From CAZOVB01 sp964583095 (GTDB lineage Bacteria; Planctomycetota; Phycisphaerae; SM23-33): 64,000 nucleotides of DNA. The notes beneath the pieces were generated by a model that was given only the letters and a program-made list of their open reading frames with translations, was not told the origin of the DNA and searched no databases. Where the stretch lies: the NCBI GenBank assembly GCA_964583095.1, contig CAZOVB010000022.1, positions 7,909 through 71,908 on the forward strand, in the 5' to 3' direction. Position numbers and translations under genes: made by a program. Shown here one piece after another: positions 46,068 to 54,758 of the stretch; position 1 is the first letter of the stretch; each line of letters begins with the position of its first letter.

Positions 46068-47138
46068 TCAAAGCCGCATTTCGCGGACGCGCTGGAGGTA
46101 ATACTGGTAGTTGGCAAGCGGGGTATCGGGAGTGATCAGATGGTCGGGCATCAGCACGAAGCCGCCCTCCTTCATCAGCGGGATATGCTTCTCCAGTTCG
46201 GCGTCGATCTCCTGGCGGCTGCGCTGCAGAACCAGCTTGTTGTAGCCGCCCTGGATGCGAAGCTCCTTGCCGAACTTCTCCCGCATGTGCTCCGGGGTTG
46301 CCCCCCAGGTTCCCGGTTCGATGGGGAACTGGATGTTCACCCCCGCTTCAAGCCAGTGTTTCACCAGCGGCTCGACACGGCCGTCGGAATCGATGCCGTA
46401 GAGCTTGACCCCGTACGATTCGAGCTTGTTGCGAAGCTTCGTGTAGCCCGGGGCGACGTACTTGTCGAAGAACTCCGGCGAGACGAACGGGCCGCTGCGG
46501 CCACAGATGTCCTCCCAGCTCCAGCCCAGATCGGCCGGGCGGGACAGACGCGGCGCGATCTGGTCGATTCCCCAACACCCCAGGTCGCTGAGGGTCTGGA
46601 CCATCTCGCCGAAGCAGTCCGGGTCGTCGAACATCAGGTAACACATGTTCTCGACGCCCATCCAGTTGCGGATCCAGCCCATCATCGAAGGCAGCCAGAT
46701 CTGCACGGGCAGTCCGGACGCTTCGGCCTGGCGGAGCTGCTGGTCCAGATCATCGGGAATCCGGGCCGGGTCCGGCTGGAGACGCTTCTTGTACAGGTCC
46801 CAGTCGGCGGCGGACTTGAGCGTGAAGTCGGTGTAATGCGGGACGCTGCTGGCGTGGTTGAGCTGTTTCTGGATCACCCCGTCGGCGTCGCGGAAGATCC
46901 GGTATTCGTCGGTCTGCTCGATGGTTTCGATCTCAAAGGCCGGATACAGCGAGACATTCACCGCCACGCGGGCAAAGAGGGGGTTGGCCTGGAAGAACGT
47001 GTGCTCGTCCACGTCCTCGGGCATCCCCTCCCTGTGCCAGCGGGGATAGGTCTCCGGCCAGGCCTTCCAGTGGATATTGCAGGGGCGGTCGAAGTCCCCG
47101 TAGTTCATAATTTCCAGCCAAAGCTCGCGGTGCGTCAC
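46068..47138 (-). CDS. Uroporphyrinogen decarboxylase (URO-D) superfamily protein, non-haem role likely
   Basis: 356 residues, cytoplasmic TIM barrel. Similarity to the URO-D/MtaA/MtbA superfamily is seen in the layout: helices with FDRPCNIHWKAWPE, then VQIWLPSMMGWIRNWMGVEN, a strand with KLYGIDSDGRVEPLVKHW, and the end with GGFVLMPDHLITPDTPLANY, where this superfamily carries the (G/A)-x-x-H-x-(I/V)-x-P-x-(T/V)-P motif. In corrinoid methyltransferases this region shapes the zinc and methyl-donor site. Members without haem-pathway context occur widely in Planctomycetota and Lentisphaerae sugar operons. Here it sits between a PHP/DUF3604 gene (start and stop adjacent) and a GH3 gene, so a role with a methylated or otherwise modified sugar is possible (inference). 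Confidence 0.75.
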   Translation of the reverse strand: MTHRELWLEIMNYGDFDRPCNIHWKAWPETYPRWHREGMPEDVDEHTFFQANPLFARVAVNVSLYPAFEIETIEQTDEYRIFRDADGVIQKQLNHASSVPHYTDFTLKSAADWDLYKKRLQPDPARIPDDLDQQLRQAEASGLPVQIWLPSMMGWIRNWMGVENMCYLMFDDPDCFGEMVQTLSDLGCWGIDQIAPRLSRPADLGWSWEDICGRSGPFVSPEFFDKYVAPGYTKLRNKLESYGVKLYGIDSDGRVEPLVKHWLEAGVNIQFPIEPGTWGATPEHMREKFGKELRIQGGYNKLVLQRSRQEIDAELEKHIPLMKEGGFVLMPDHLITPDTPLANYQYYLQRVREMRL

Positions 47139-49523
47139 TCAGATGTCTCCTTGGGGCAGCGCCAGGAAGTGGGGCGAAGAGAAGGTCAATACGGAGGAAT
47201 CCTGGTAGGCCCCGTCGGCCTCGACAGCCACGCAGGCCCAGGCGGGATTGGGGCCGTAGTACTTCGTCTCCAGCTCGAAACGCGCCGAGGTCCCCTCCAG
47301 GTCCGTCCAGGGACCCATCTCGCCGTTTACCATCAGCGCTGCCCTCCGCAGCGGCTTGGCTGAGGAAGCATGGGCCTGGATTTTGACCGTGTCGACCGCC
47401 TGGACTTCACTGCCCATGGGCTGTCCGTTGCAGGTGGTCCACAGGGCGACCTTGCCGTTCTGTCCGGCGAGGGTCCGACGGTTCCAGAGGGCTTCCCAGA
47501 CGCTCTGGGCGTCGGCTTTCTCGGCCCAGATGCCGGTGATGCAATAATGGAGGATGCCCTCGCCTCCATTGTGGTCACTGCCGGCCACCAGGCCCATCTT
47601 GGCGCCTTTGTCGAAGAAATTGGCGGGAAAGGCCGGCAGGCCCTGGTCCCGGGGTGTCTGGTTGAGCAAGGCGCAGCCGCGGTTCTGCATCGCCTCGGCG
47701 GCAATTTCCAGATCCGGTGCCCAGTCGCGACCGATCAGGTCACTCTGGGGATCGCCCCCCTGCCAGTTCCAGCCGTGGAAGTGTCGCATCACCGCTACGC
47801 TTCGCCGGGGCAGTTCCTTGCGGATGCGACGGTAGATCTCATTTCGGCTGTGGAAACGGTAGACGATGCGCCAGAGACGGTCGGCGATGTCACGATCGAT
47901 CGCATAGAAATTCGTATGGTGGTCCGGGAATATTCCCGGCTCGCACCCGTAGAGAACGACGCACTCGTCCCCGGCCTCGGCTTCGAGCATGTCCCAGTGG
48001 TAAGCGACCTCGCGTTGGTTCATCAGGTGCAGGTGGTCGGTGAAGGTCAGAACCCTGCAGCCCAGCACATCTCGCGGGAAGCGGACCATCTCCTCGGGCG
48101 AGCCGTCCATCGAGGCCATGCACTTGGAGTAGACGGTATGGTTGTGAATGTCCGACCAGAGAAGCACGGGCGATGCCGATTCCAGTTTCTCCGGTGCCGG
48201 GGCGATGGCTTCCCAGCTTGGGGGGCGAATCTGGACGCCGATGCGGCTGGGCGGAATCGGCCGGGGGCCGGGCAGGTCTTCCAACGGGAGCCGGTGAATC
48301 TCGGCGGCGGGATCCTTGATCGGCTGGGGGACCCAAGCCCCTCGCCGGCCTGTGGCTTCTTCCTCGAAGGTCCGGATCGGTCGCTGATCAAAAGCTGTGT
48401 GGGTCAGTTCAATGCCGTCCTGCTGCTGTCGCACGAAGTAGGGGGTATCGCAGGTGGTGAGTCGCTGATTGAGCCGGACCGGATCCGACCAGCCCCAGCC
48501 CCGACGGAAGATGGCCATCACGTCCCAGCCGAACTCCTTGTTACCCCGGGGGGCGAACTGGCGATAGGCCACGGCCGGCTGGGAGTTGAGAATCCAGGGC
48601 CGGGGGGTAATCGGCGGGCACTGGATATAACGAGGCTTCCTCCACCAGCCTGCGGTCTGGCCGGCGAAGGACCGATGCAGGGGGGGAAGCAGTCCATTGG
48701 CGGTGGCTTCGGCGGGGAGCCAGCGCGTGGCATCGGAGCTGAGCTTCCAGAGGCCCAGTTCGCGACAGATGCCGATAAGCTCGAAGTGGCCCCACCGGTC
48801 GGAAAGTTCGGCGGCCAGGTAGAGCGCAGCGTTGTCGGCATCCCAGGCGAGCTGTCCCTTGTAGGCGTAGGGCAGGGGGGCCTGGAGGCGGACGGGCTCG
48901 GACTGATCGAGAACATCGAGAAGTTCGGGAGCGATTCGATCGGGACCGACTCGCTCGGCCAGCAGGTACAGCTTCGAACCTGTCGAGAAGAGGCCCGGAT
49001 AGCGAAGGTCGGACTCCAGAAGGGTTTTGCCCTGGGTATCGACAACGAGGCTGACACAGCCTTGCCCTCGGGCCTGCTGGAAGGCCAGGTAGCAGGCATC
49101 CTGATGGTATTCCACCGACAGACGGGCAGGGGCTGTAGGTGTTCTCAGAACGGTGGAGGTTTCGCCCGCCTGGAGAAGGCGAATTTCCCACTGGTCCTCG
49201 ACCTTGCGGGCCCAGGCAACCATCGGCTGGGGGGTGGTCGCCGACGGGCAGGCCGGGCCGATCAGTCTCTGTGGCTGCTTTTCCAGGTTCTTCCGCGTGC
49301 CATCGGGTCCGGCCAGGACGAGCCCCCGAGGGGTCAGCTCATCCAGGGCCTGGTACCACTGCTCTTGCGAGACACCTTCGAGTAGATGGTATTTCTCGGG
49401 GTTCGAGGCTTCCAGAAAGCCTTCGTCGCAGGCGTCGCGGGTCAGGGCGCATACGTAGGATCCTTCGTCGCATTGTCCTGCGGCGCATTCGAATCCGTTT
49501 TCGATCTTTTGTGTCAAGGACAT
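47139..49523 (-). CDS. PHP/DUF3604-type metallohydrolase with large N-terminal domain
   Basis: 794 residues. ATG 49523 follows AAAGGAG. The C-terminal part from about residue 450 is a PHP-like metal site: D458-I-H460-N-H462 (WSDIHNHTVYSKC), VLTFTDHLHLMN, YGCEPGIF, VMRHFHGWNW and GSDHNGG, as in DUF3604 proteins. It ends in an Ig-like domain. The first 440 residues look like a beta-propeller (ARLSVEYHQDACYLAFQQA; LYLAAELSDRWGHFELIG) with no family I know. No signal peptide is visible. DUF3604 proteins are thought to be hydrolases of the PHP superfamily, with substrate unknown. It is the first gene of the sugar operon. Confidence 0.75.
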   Translation of the reverse strand: MSLTQKIENGFECAAGQCDEGSYVCALTRDACDEGFLEASNPEKYHLLEGVSQEQWYQALDELTPRGLVLAGPDGTRKNLEKQPQRLIGPACPSATTPQPMVAWARKVEDQWEIRLLQAGETSTVLRTPTAPARLSVEYHQDACYLAFQQARGQGCVSLVVDTQGKTLLESDLRYPGLFSTGSKLYLLAERVGPDRIAPELLDVLDQSEPVRLQAPLPYAYKGQLAWDADNAALYLAAELSDRWGHFELIGICRELGLWKLSSDATRWLPAEATANGLLPPLHRSFAGQTAGWWRKPRYIQCPPITPRPWILNSQPAVAYRQFAPRGNKEFGWDVMAIFRRGWGWSDPVRLNQRLTTCDTPYFVRQQQDGIELTHTAFDQRPIRTFEEEATGRRGAWVPQPIKDPAAEIHRLPLEDLPGPRPIPPSRIGVQIRPPSWEAIAPAPEKLESASPVLLWSDIHNHTVYSKCMASMDGSPEEMVRFPRDVLGCRVLTFTDHLHLMNQREVAYHWDMLEAEAGDECVVLYGCEPGIFPDHHTNFYAIDRDIADRLWRIVYRFHSRNEIYRRIRKELPRRSVAVMRHFHGWNWQGGDPQSDLIGRDWAPDLEIAAEAMQNRGCALLNQTPRDQGLPAFPANFFDKGAKMGLVAGSDHNGGEGILHYCITGIWAEKADAQSVWEALWNRRTLAGQNGKVALWTTCNGQPMGSEVQAVDTVKIQAHASSAKPLRRAALMVNGEMGPWTDLEGTSARFELETKYYGPNPAWACVAVEADGAYQDSSVLTFSSPHFLALPQGDI

Positions 49524-49599
49524 CGGATCTGACTCCTTTTACAGAACGTGTCATACTAGCAACGGTCCGGATGACCTGCAACGAGGCTCCAACAGAATC

Positions 49600-49647
49600 C
49601 TTCAATAAAGGAAGCGGCGACCCGGACAATAGTCTCCAGGTCGCCGC
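49600..49647 (-). terminator. Hairpin terminator after the coiled-coil gene of the ExbB/ExbD operon
   Basis: Read on the minus strand, a 9-bp perfect stem (arms 49647-49639 and 49622-49614, GCGGCGACC-type) with a 16-base loop begins 30 bp after the stop at 49677 and is followed by TTCCTTTATT. Stem strength is high; the T-run is broken, so efficiency is uncertain. Confidence 0.5.
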
Positions 49648-49676
49648 CGTATAGGGTGATTCGCAACAAATCGGGG

Positions 49677-51827
49677 CTATTTGACCTCGGGCACCATGAG
49701 CGTCAGGCTGAAGCCCACGGCGATGTGGCCGTTTTCGACACGGAAGAGAATCCGGTTAATGCCCTTGCTGAAATGCACTTTGCGCCAGGCCTCGTCGATA
49801 TCCCAGCCTTTCTGTTGGGTCGCGCTGATCCAGACCGGGATCTCGTTGATGTACAGAATGCCACGGTCATCGGATCCGGTGGCCAGGAGCATGTCCATCG
49901 CTTCCTCGAAGTAAACCTCCGTGTAGGCGTACCAGATTCCATATTCGACGGGGTCGGCCGGTGTCATCCGGGGGCGGGTGGTCTCGACATAGGACCACTT
50001 GAGTTCGCGCCCGTCGGAGAGCTTGTATCTGGCATCGAGGTCGACAAGGGTATCGGGTGGATATTGCCTGTCGATGTTCCTTCGGCCGGGGTTGGGCCAG
50101 GGGCCGATCGTCCACCAGCGATCAATGTAGACATATCGGGCACCGCGCCCGCTGTCGGCTGTGATCTTCCGGCCCGGGACGCGGACCATCGATTCGACCA
50201 GTTGGGGGACGCTTCCAGGAATCTGCCCCTGACTCTGGAGCATGAGTTTCTTGATCTCCTCGAGCTTCTCCTCGGTGGTCAGGTCCTTGAAGTCAATGCT
50301 GGCCTGGGGCGAAGCGGCGGTTTCCTGCATCATCTGCATGACCTGGGACATGTCGGCGTAGTCGCCGGAAATATCCTCCATCGCCAGGTCGCGAATCAGC
50401 AGGGCGAATTCCTCCTGCTGCTGCATTTCCTCGGCCATCTCGAGTTCATCCTGGCCGAATTTGAGATTCTCAGCCGACTGCTTGGCGGTCTCGAGCATCT
50501 GGTAGGCGACCTTGACCATGGAGCCGGTTTCGCGTTTGGCTTTTCGGATTTCCTCCTTCTTGGCCTCGAAACGCTCTTCGTTCGGAGTCTCCTTTCGGAT
50601 CAGCTCCGCGTTGAGTTCCGGCCGTTCAGGACGGACCAGGTCGATGTTCTTGCGGGCTTGCTCGAGTTCCATGTCACGGACCATGGCCAGGTCCATCGCG
50701 CGGATTTCCTTTAGCTTCCTGGCCAGGGCATCCTCTTTCTCTTTGCCCATCTGGTATAGATCGGGGATGTCCGCCTGGGAGGCGTTTTCTTCGGCCTCCT
50801 TCTTGTCGGGTCCGGGCTTCAGGGCTGTTTCGCCCTGGGAGTTGTCTTGGCCTTGCTGCCCGTTTGCCGCAATGGCAGCGTTGGCCTGCTGCTGGTTCTG
50901 CTTGATCTCCTTCTCAAGGGCCTTGATAGCCTCTTTCTGAGCTTCCAACGCGCGTCTCTCGGTCCGGATCGCAGCCTGTCGAGCCTCTTGGGCCTTGGCC
51001 ACTATCTCTTTGCGAGCCTCGATCGCCTGGGACTTCTTGTTCAAATTCTTCTGGAGACGGTTGAGTTTGCCCTTGCTGGGCTTTTCCTTGGCCTCTTCTT
51101 CGGAGATCTGCTTTTGCAGATCCTGGACCTGCTGTTTCATCTGCTCCGGTTCCGGCGCCATCCGGTCCGCCTGCGCGTGGTGTGTGCTGGCGTCGTTTCG
51201 GCTCTCTGTCGCCTGGAGGTGCTCTCGGGCAGCCTCTGCCTGTGCTTGCTGCGAGTCGGTTACGTCGAAGGGAACGACCTGCAGTTTCTCCAGGGCCCTG
51301 TCCTGGGCGTGCTGGGCCCTGGCGAGGTGACGGTCCACTTCCTGGGAGGGTTTTTCGATTTCCAGGGCTTCCAGGCTTTCAGCCAGCGCCTTGCGGGCGG
51401 TTTCCATCTCCTTGATGGCTTCCTCGGCCGCCCGCCGCTGCTGATAAGCCTGGAACTGCTGGTACTTCGAGGAGACCTCATCGAGCAACTGGTCCATCTC
51501 CCTCTCGACGCGGGACTGCTCCAGGATGTTGCGTCGCGTCTGGGTTTCGGCGCTTTCCTCGATGGTCTCCGAGACCTTGTTGAGCGTCTCGGAGCTCATG
51601 GTGTTTTCCGGCTTGGTCGGGGCCAGGGTTTCCCGGATCACCTGCCGCAGCGGAGTGAAATACACCAGCAGAACCGCTGCGACCAAATGCACCGCAAGAC
51701 TTACGCCGAACCAGGGGAAGGAGCGTCGCGAGCGGATTCGCCGGCGCACCCGTTCCTCCACATCAGAAGTCCGGGATCTGGCTGGGGTCTCCGTGGTCTG
51801 TCCCGAGTTGGGTCTTGTATTCGACAT
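49677..51827 (-). CDS. TonB-positioned coiled-coil membrane protein
   Basis: 716 residues. A short basic cytoplasmic N-terminus is followed by one membrane helix (FGVSLAVHLVAAVLLVYF, about 40-57), the topology of TonB. Then come about 470 residues of coiled coil rich in Gln, Glu and Ala (for example LDEVSSKYQQFQAYQQRR). From about residue 560 a folded C-terminal domain begins: YVYIDRWWTIGPWPNPGRR, DARYKLSDGRELKWSYVE, LLATGSDDRGILYINEIPVW, FRVENGHIAVGFSLTLM. The last strands look like a PA14 or galactose-binding jelly roll. It overlaps the ExbD gene by 65 bp, so it belongs to the motor unit and probably transmits force to the outer envelope or a polymer (inference). No TonB C-terminal domain is seen. 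Confidence 0.75.
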   Translation of the reverse strand: MSNTRPNSGQTTETPARSRTSDVEERVRRRIRSRRSFPWFGVSLAVHLVAAVLLVYFTPLRQVIRETLAPTKPENTMSSETLNKVSETIEESAETQTRRNILEQSRVEREMDQLLDEVSSKYQQFQAYQQRRAAEEAIKEMETARKALAESLEALEIEKPSQEVDRHLARAQHAQDRALEKLQVVPFDVTDSQQAQAEAAREHLQATESRNDASTHHAQADRMAPEPEQMKQQVQDLQKQISEEEAKEKPSKGKLNRLQKNLNKKSQAIEARKEIVAKAQEARQAAIRTERRALEAQKEAIKALEKEIKQNQQQANAAIAANGQQGQDNSQGETALKPGPDKKEAEENASQADIPDLYQMGKEKEDALARKLKEIRAMDLAMVRDMELEQARKNIDLVRPERPELNAELIRKETPNEERFEAKKEEIRKAKRETGSMVKVAYQMLETAKQSAENLKFGQDELEMAEEMQQQEEFALLIRDLAMEDISGDYADMSQVMQMMQETAASPQASIDFKDLTTEEKLEEIKKLMLQSQGQIPGSVPQLVESMVRVPGRKITADSGRGARYVYIDRWWTIGPWPNPGRRNIDRQYPPDTLVDLDARYKLSDGRELKWSYVETTRPRMTPADPVEYGIWYAYTEVYFEEAMDMLLATGSDDRGILYINEIPVWISATQQKGWDIDEAWRKVHFSKGINRILFRVENGHIAVGFSLTLMVPEVK

Positions 51828-52206
51828 TTTTCATTCCTACGAATTTGCACAGCCCGGCCACCTTGCTGAAGGCGTGCATCTGGGTTTTGCGGTCGGTGGA
51901 GATCAGGATCGGCGTCTCGGGAGCTTCCCGGGCCAGTTCCTTGAGCCGGTCGGTCAAGGCCTGGTCTCCGATGGGCTCGGCGCCCCAATAAATCGTGTTC
52001 TCTTCATCCACGCTGATGATCTTCGTATCGTCGGCTACCGGTTTGCTGACAGCCACGGGCGAAACCGGTGGATCCAGCTCCACGACCTTCTCGATCTTCT
52101 TGAGTGACGTAGCCACCAGGAAGAAGATCAGCAGCAGAAAGACGCAGTCGATCAGTGGAGCCATCTGCACTTCTACGCGTTCGTCGTCCTCAAAGTTGAT
52201 CCGCAT
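51763..52206 (-). CDS. ExbD/TolR-family proton-channel subunit
   Basis: 147 residues. A short cytoplasmic N-terminus is followed by one membrane helix (MAPLIDCVFLLLIFFLVATS) with the conserved Asp that carries protons in ExbD/TolR. The periplasmic domain ends in ILISTDRKTQMHAFSKVAG and VEYKTQL, typical for the family. It lies 1 bp after the ExbB/TolQ gene and overlaps the start of the coiled-coil protein gene. The start ATG overlaps the end of the preceding gene region closely, which suggests coupled translation. Confidence 0.88.
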   Translation of the reverse strand: MRINFEDDERVEVQMAPLIDCVFLLLIFFLVATSLKKIEKVVELDPPVSPVAVSKPVADDTKIISVDEENTIYWGAEPIGDQALTDRLKELAREAPETPILISTDRKTQMHAFSKVAGLCKFVGMKNVEYKTQLGTDHGDPSQIPDF

Positions 52207-52207
52207 T

Positions 52208-53041
52208 TCAGGCCTCCGCCTTCGAGGGCCCCGAATACCACTCGGTCAACAGTTCACTGACCTCTTCTTCCAGCATAACCCCGTAGAGGCTGGTTCGGCT
52301 GCGGAAGAAGTGGTAGATTGCCAGGGCAGGTACGGCGATGGCCAGTCCGGCCCCGGTGGTGATCAGCGCTTTGGATATGTCTCCACCCAGCAGGGAAGCG
52401 TCGCCCAAAGATCCGGCGGCGGCGACCTTGTCGAATGCGCCGATCATGCCGATGACCGTTCCCAGGAGTCCCAGCAGGGGAGAGAGGGTCGCCACCACCG
52501 CCAGGGGATAGGCCTTTTGCAGGTGCCGCTTGAGATCGCGCGCTGCGACGTCGCCGGCCATCATCGAAACGTCATTGAGACTGTTGCTGCGGTGACGGGC
52601 GACCGTGGCCAGCGCCCGGGCCAGCGTGGAAGGATTGTCCTGGTCCAGTCGCTCGAGCTTGTCGAACTGCCCGTTGGCCCAGAGGCGGTTGGCCTGGTCG
52701 CCCAGGCCTTCCGGAACGATGACGCGCCGACGAAGATTCACCAGACGTTCAATCGTGTAGGCCAGGCCGAAAATGCTCACAGCCAACAGGAAGATCATTG
52801 TCCAGCCGCCCTGTTTGAGCTTCAGCAGAAAGGCCTCGCCCTGGGTTCGCCTGGGCTGATCATCCTCTTGGGGAGTATCGGCCGAGTCCTGGGTTGCGGG
52901 CTCTCCATCTTGCCGGCCGGTCTGGCTTGTCGTCTCGTCGCCCGGCTGACCACCGGGTTGCGGATTGTCCTGGGCAACAAGATTTCCCGAAAACAATAGA
53001 AGGGCCAACAACATGGCCGTGAGGCTACGTGCAATTCTCAT
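52208..53041 (-). CDS. MotA/TolQ/ExbB-family proton channel with N-terminal signal peptide
   Basis: 277 residues from ATG 53041; GGAG lies upstream. A signal peptide (SLTAMLLALLLFSGNLVA) and a 50-residue disordered Gln/Asp-rich stretch (DNPQPGGQPGDETTSQTGRQ) precede the channel. Three membrane helices follow: GGWTMIFLLAVSIFGLAYTI, then LAVVATLSPLLGLLGTVIGM and ISKALITTGAGLAIAVPALA, with the conserved pattern of Thr/Gly/Pro in the last two helices. The signal peptide form is typical of ExbB proteins in planctomycetes and some proteobacteria. It is the first gene of the three-gene motor operon. Confidence 0.9.
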   Translation of the reverse strand: MRIARSLTAMLLALLLFSGNLVAQDNPQPGGQPGDETTSQTGRQDGEPATQDSADTPQEDDQPRRTQGEAFLLKLKQGGWTMIFLLAVSIFGLAYTIERLVNLRRRVIVPEGLGDQANRLWANGQFDKLERLDQDNPSTLARALATVARHRSNSLNDVSMMAGDVAARDLKRHLQKAYPLAVVATLSPLLGLLGTVIGMIGAFDKVAAAGSLGDASLLGGDISKALITTGAGLAIAVPALAIYHFFRSRTSLYGVMLEEEVSELLTEWYSGPSKAEA

Positions 53042-53237
53042 CAAGTTTCTCCGATTGGGTCAAAAGCAGAAGAGAGAAGGTGAAACTCTGAAATATCGGA
53101 CTCGTTTCACCCATTGTCTATCGTTCGCCAACTTAATGTTCAATTTGGCAGGGCAGTTTCTGTCAAATTTGAGCTTATGCAACGATTCTTGGATGGACGC
53201 TGTCTCTTTGTCCTGACGTGTCGGGACTCGGGCCCGG

Positions 53238-53267
53238 TTGGCCCAGACGGGTAAGGGGCGATACAAT
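53238..53267 (+). promoter_or_regulatory. Possible sigma70-type promoter for the radical SAM gene
   Basis: TTGGCC at 53238-53243 and TACAAT at 53262-53267 with an 18-bp spacer lie 40 bp before the start codon, in the gap shared with the divergent ExbB operon. Confidence 0.4.
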
Positions 53268-53306
53268 AGGCAAGCGCCGATTACAAGTAACAAAAAGGGA
53301 GGCAGG

Positions 53307-54743
53307 ATGATATCGCAGGACCATCGCAGCATTCGGGAAGAAGTGTCATACATTGCGGCCGAACTCGCCGGCCGGGCCGTAGCCTTTACGCTGCGCTACC
53401 CCCAGCTTCGCAATGTGCTCATCGGCAAGCTCATCTCGCAGTTGGAGGCATCCTATGAGCAGTACGAGGACGACCGCGAGCGATTGGCATACAATCGGTG
53501 GCTGGGTCGGCATCTCGGGCGTTTTCTCGACCGGCTGATTGAAGAAAGGCCCAATGCCGCCAAGGCGATTCTGCGGTTCCTCGCCACCTGGAGCTTCGAT
53601 GTGCGTCGCCGGACGATCGCGCAGCGGGCCGGTGCAATCAGCCCCGCCACGGTGGTCATTGAACCCACCGATCGCTGCAATCTTCGCTGTCCGGGCTGTT
53701 ACGCCAACAGTGTCACCCAGGGCAGCGACCTTTCCTTCGCCAAGGTTGAGAGGATTGTGCAGGAAGTGGTGGACCTTGGCGTGACTCTGGTAACGATTTC
53801 GGGTGGGGAGCCCCTGATCCGCGAGAAATCCGAAGGGCTGCTGACACGCCTGGCACGCAGGCATCCGGACCGCGGATTCCTGGTCTACACTAACGGAACG
53901 CTTTTCGACCGGCAGATCGTGGGGCGTTTTGCACGGGCGGGAAATGTCTTCCCGGCCATCAGCGTCGAAGGCTTCGAGCACCAGACCGATGCGCGCCGCG
54001 GCAGGGGCATCTACCAGCAGAACCGTCACGTGCGGAAGCTCCTGGCCCAACGGGGGGTCATGACCGGTTTCTCGGCCACGCTGACAAGCGAGAACTGCGA
54101 GTCGATCTGCTCGGATGATTTTATCGACCTGCGGATCGAGGAAGGCGACCTCTTCGGATGGTTCTTCCTGCTCCAGCCTATCGGCAGAAGCCCGAGAGTG
54201 GACTTGATGGTCACGGCCGACCAGAGGGCCATGCTCCGCGATACGATCAATCGGTGGCGAAGCGAGGATCGGCCGATCTTCCTGGGGGACTTCTGGAACG
54301 ACGGAAAAATGGTCGGAGGCTGCATGGCCGCAGGGAAGTACTACTTCCATATTTATGCCAACGGCGATATCAGTCCCTGCGTGTTCAGCCCGATTGCCTG
54401 CGGAAACGTGATCGATATCATCCAGGGCCACAGCCGCTATGAAAGCCTGGGAGACCTGGTGCAGAATCACCCGGTGTTTGCCCGGTACCGGGAGGAACAG
54501 GATCGCATTACCGATCGGTCCCGGCCTTGTCCGCTGATCGATCAGCCCGATGCGATTCGTCGCATCTGCAGCGGGGAGGATTGGCGACCGGCCAGGAATA
54601 TGGCCCCGACGTATCTGTCGGGTGAAATCGCCGAGGCGGTGGATGCAACCGCCCGGGCGTGGCAAGAGCATCTGCAGGCCCATCGGCCCGAATCGCCGGG
54701 GGACCTGGAGAAGTTGAAAATGCCCGCTCAAGCCCCTCGGTAG
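53307..54743 (+). CDS. Radical SAM protein with SPASM-like C-terminal cysteines
   Basis: 478 residues; ATG 53307 has GGGAGG upstream. The 4Fe-4S/SAM cluster motif is C124-NLR-C128-PG-C131, followed by TISGGEPL (SAM contact) and LVYTNGTLFD. The C-terminal part holds further cysteines in GGCMAAGKYYFHIYANGDIS and PCVFSPIACGN, the kind of arrangement that binds one or two extra clusters in SPASM or twitch domains. About 120 helical residues precede the barrel (for example RNVLIGKLISQLEAS). It is related to MoaA/PqqE/HpnH-type enzymes, but I cannot name a substrate. No peptide precursor gene or maturase partner is next to it, and the next gene is convergent. Confidence 0.82.
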   Translation: MISQDHRSIREEVSYIAAELAGRAVAFTLRYPQLRNVLIGKLISQLEASYEQYEDDRERLAYNRWLGRHLGRFLDRLIEERPNAAKAILRFLATWSFDVRRRTIAQRAGAISPATVVIEPTDRCNLRCPGCYANSVTQGSDLSFAKVERIVQEVVDLGVTLVTISGGEPLIREKSEGLLTRLARRHPDRGFLVYTNGTLFDRQIVGRFARAGNVFPAISVEGFEHQTDARRGRGIYQQNRHVRKLLAQRGVMTGFSATLTSENCESICSDDFIDLRIEEGDLFGWFFLLQPIGRSPRVDLMVTADQRAMLRDTINRWRSEDRPIFLGDFWNDGKMVGGCMAAGKYYFHIYANGDISPCVFSPIACGNVIDIIQGHSRYESLGDLVQNHPVFARYREEQDRITDRSRPCPLIDQPDAIRRICSGEDWRPARNMAPTYLSGEIAEAVDATARAWQEHLQAHRPESPGDLEKLKMPAQAPR

Positions 54744-54758
54744 TATTTCACTATTTGC

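Noticed and set aside
52208..53041. Flagellar MotA
   Set aside because: The order ExbB-ExbD with a signal peptide on the first protein, and an ExbD-type partner without a peptidoglycan-binding domain, fit the ExbB/TolQ group, not the flagellar stator.
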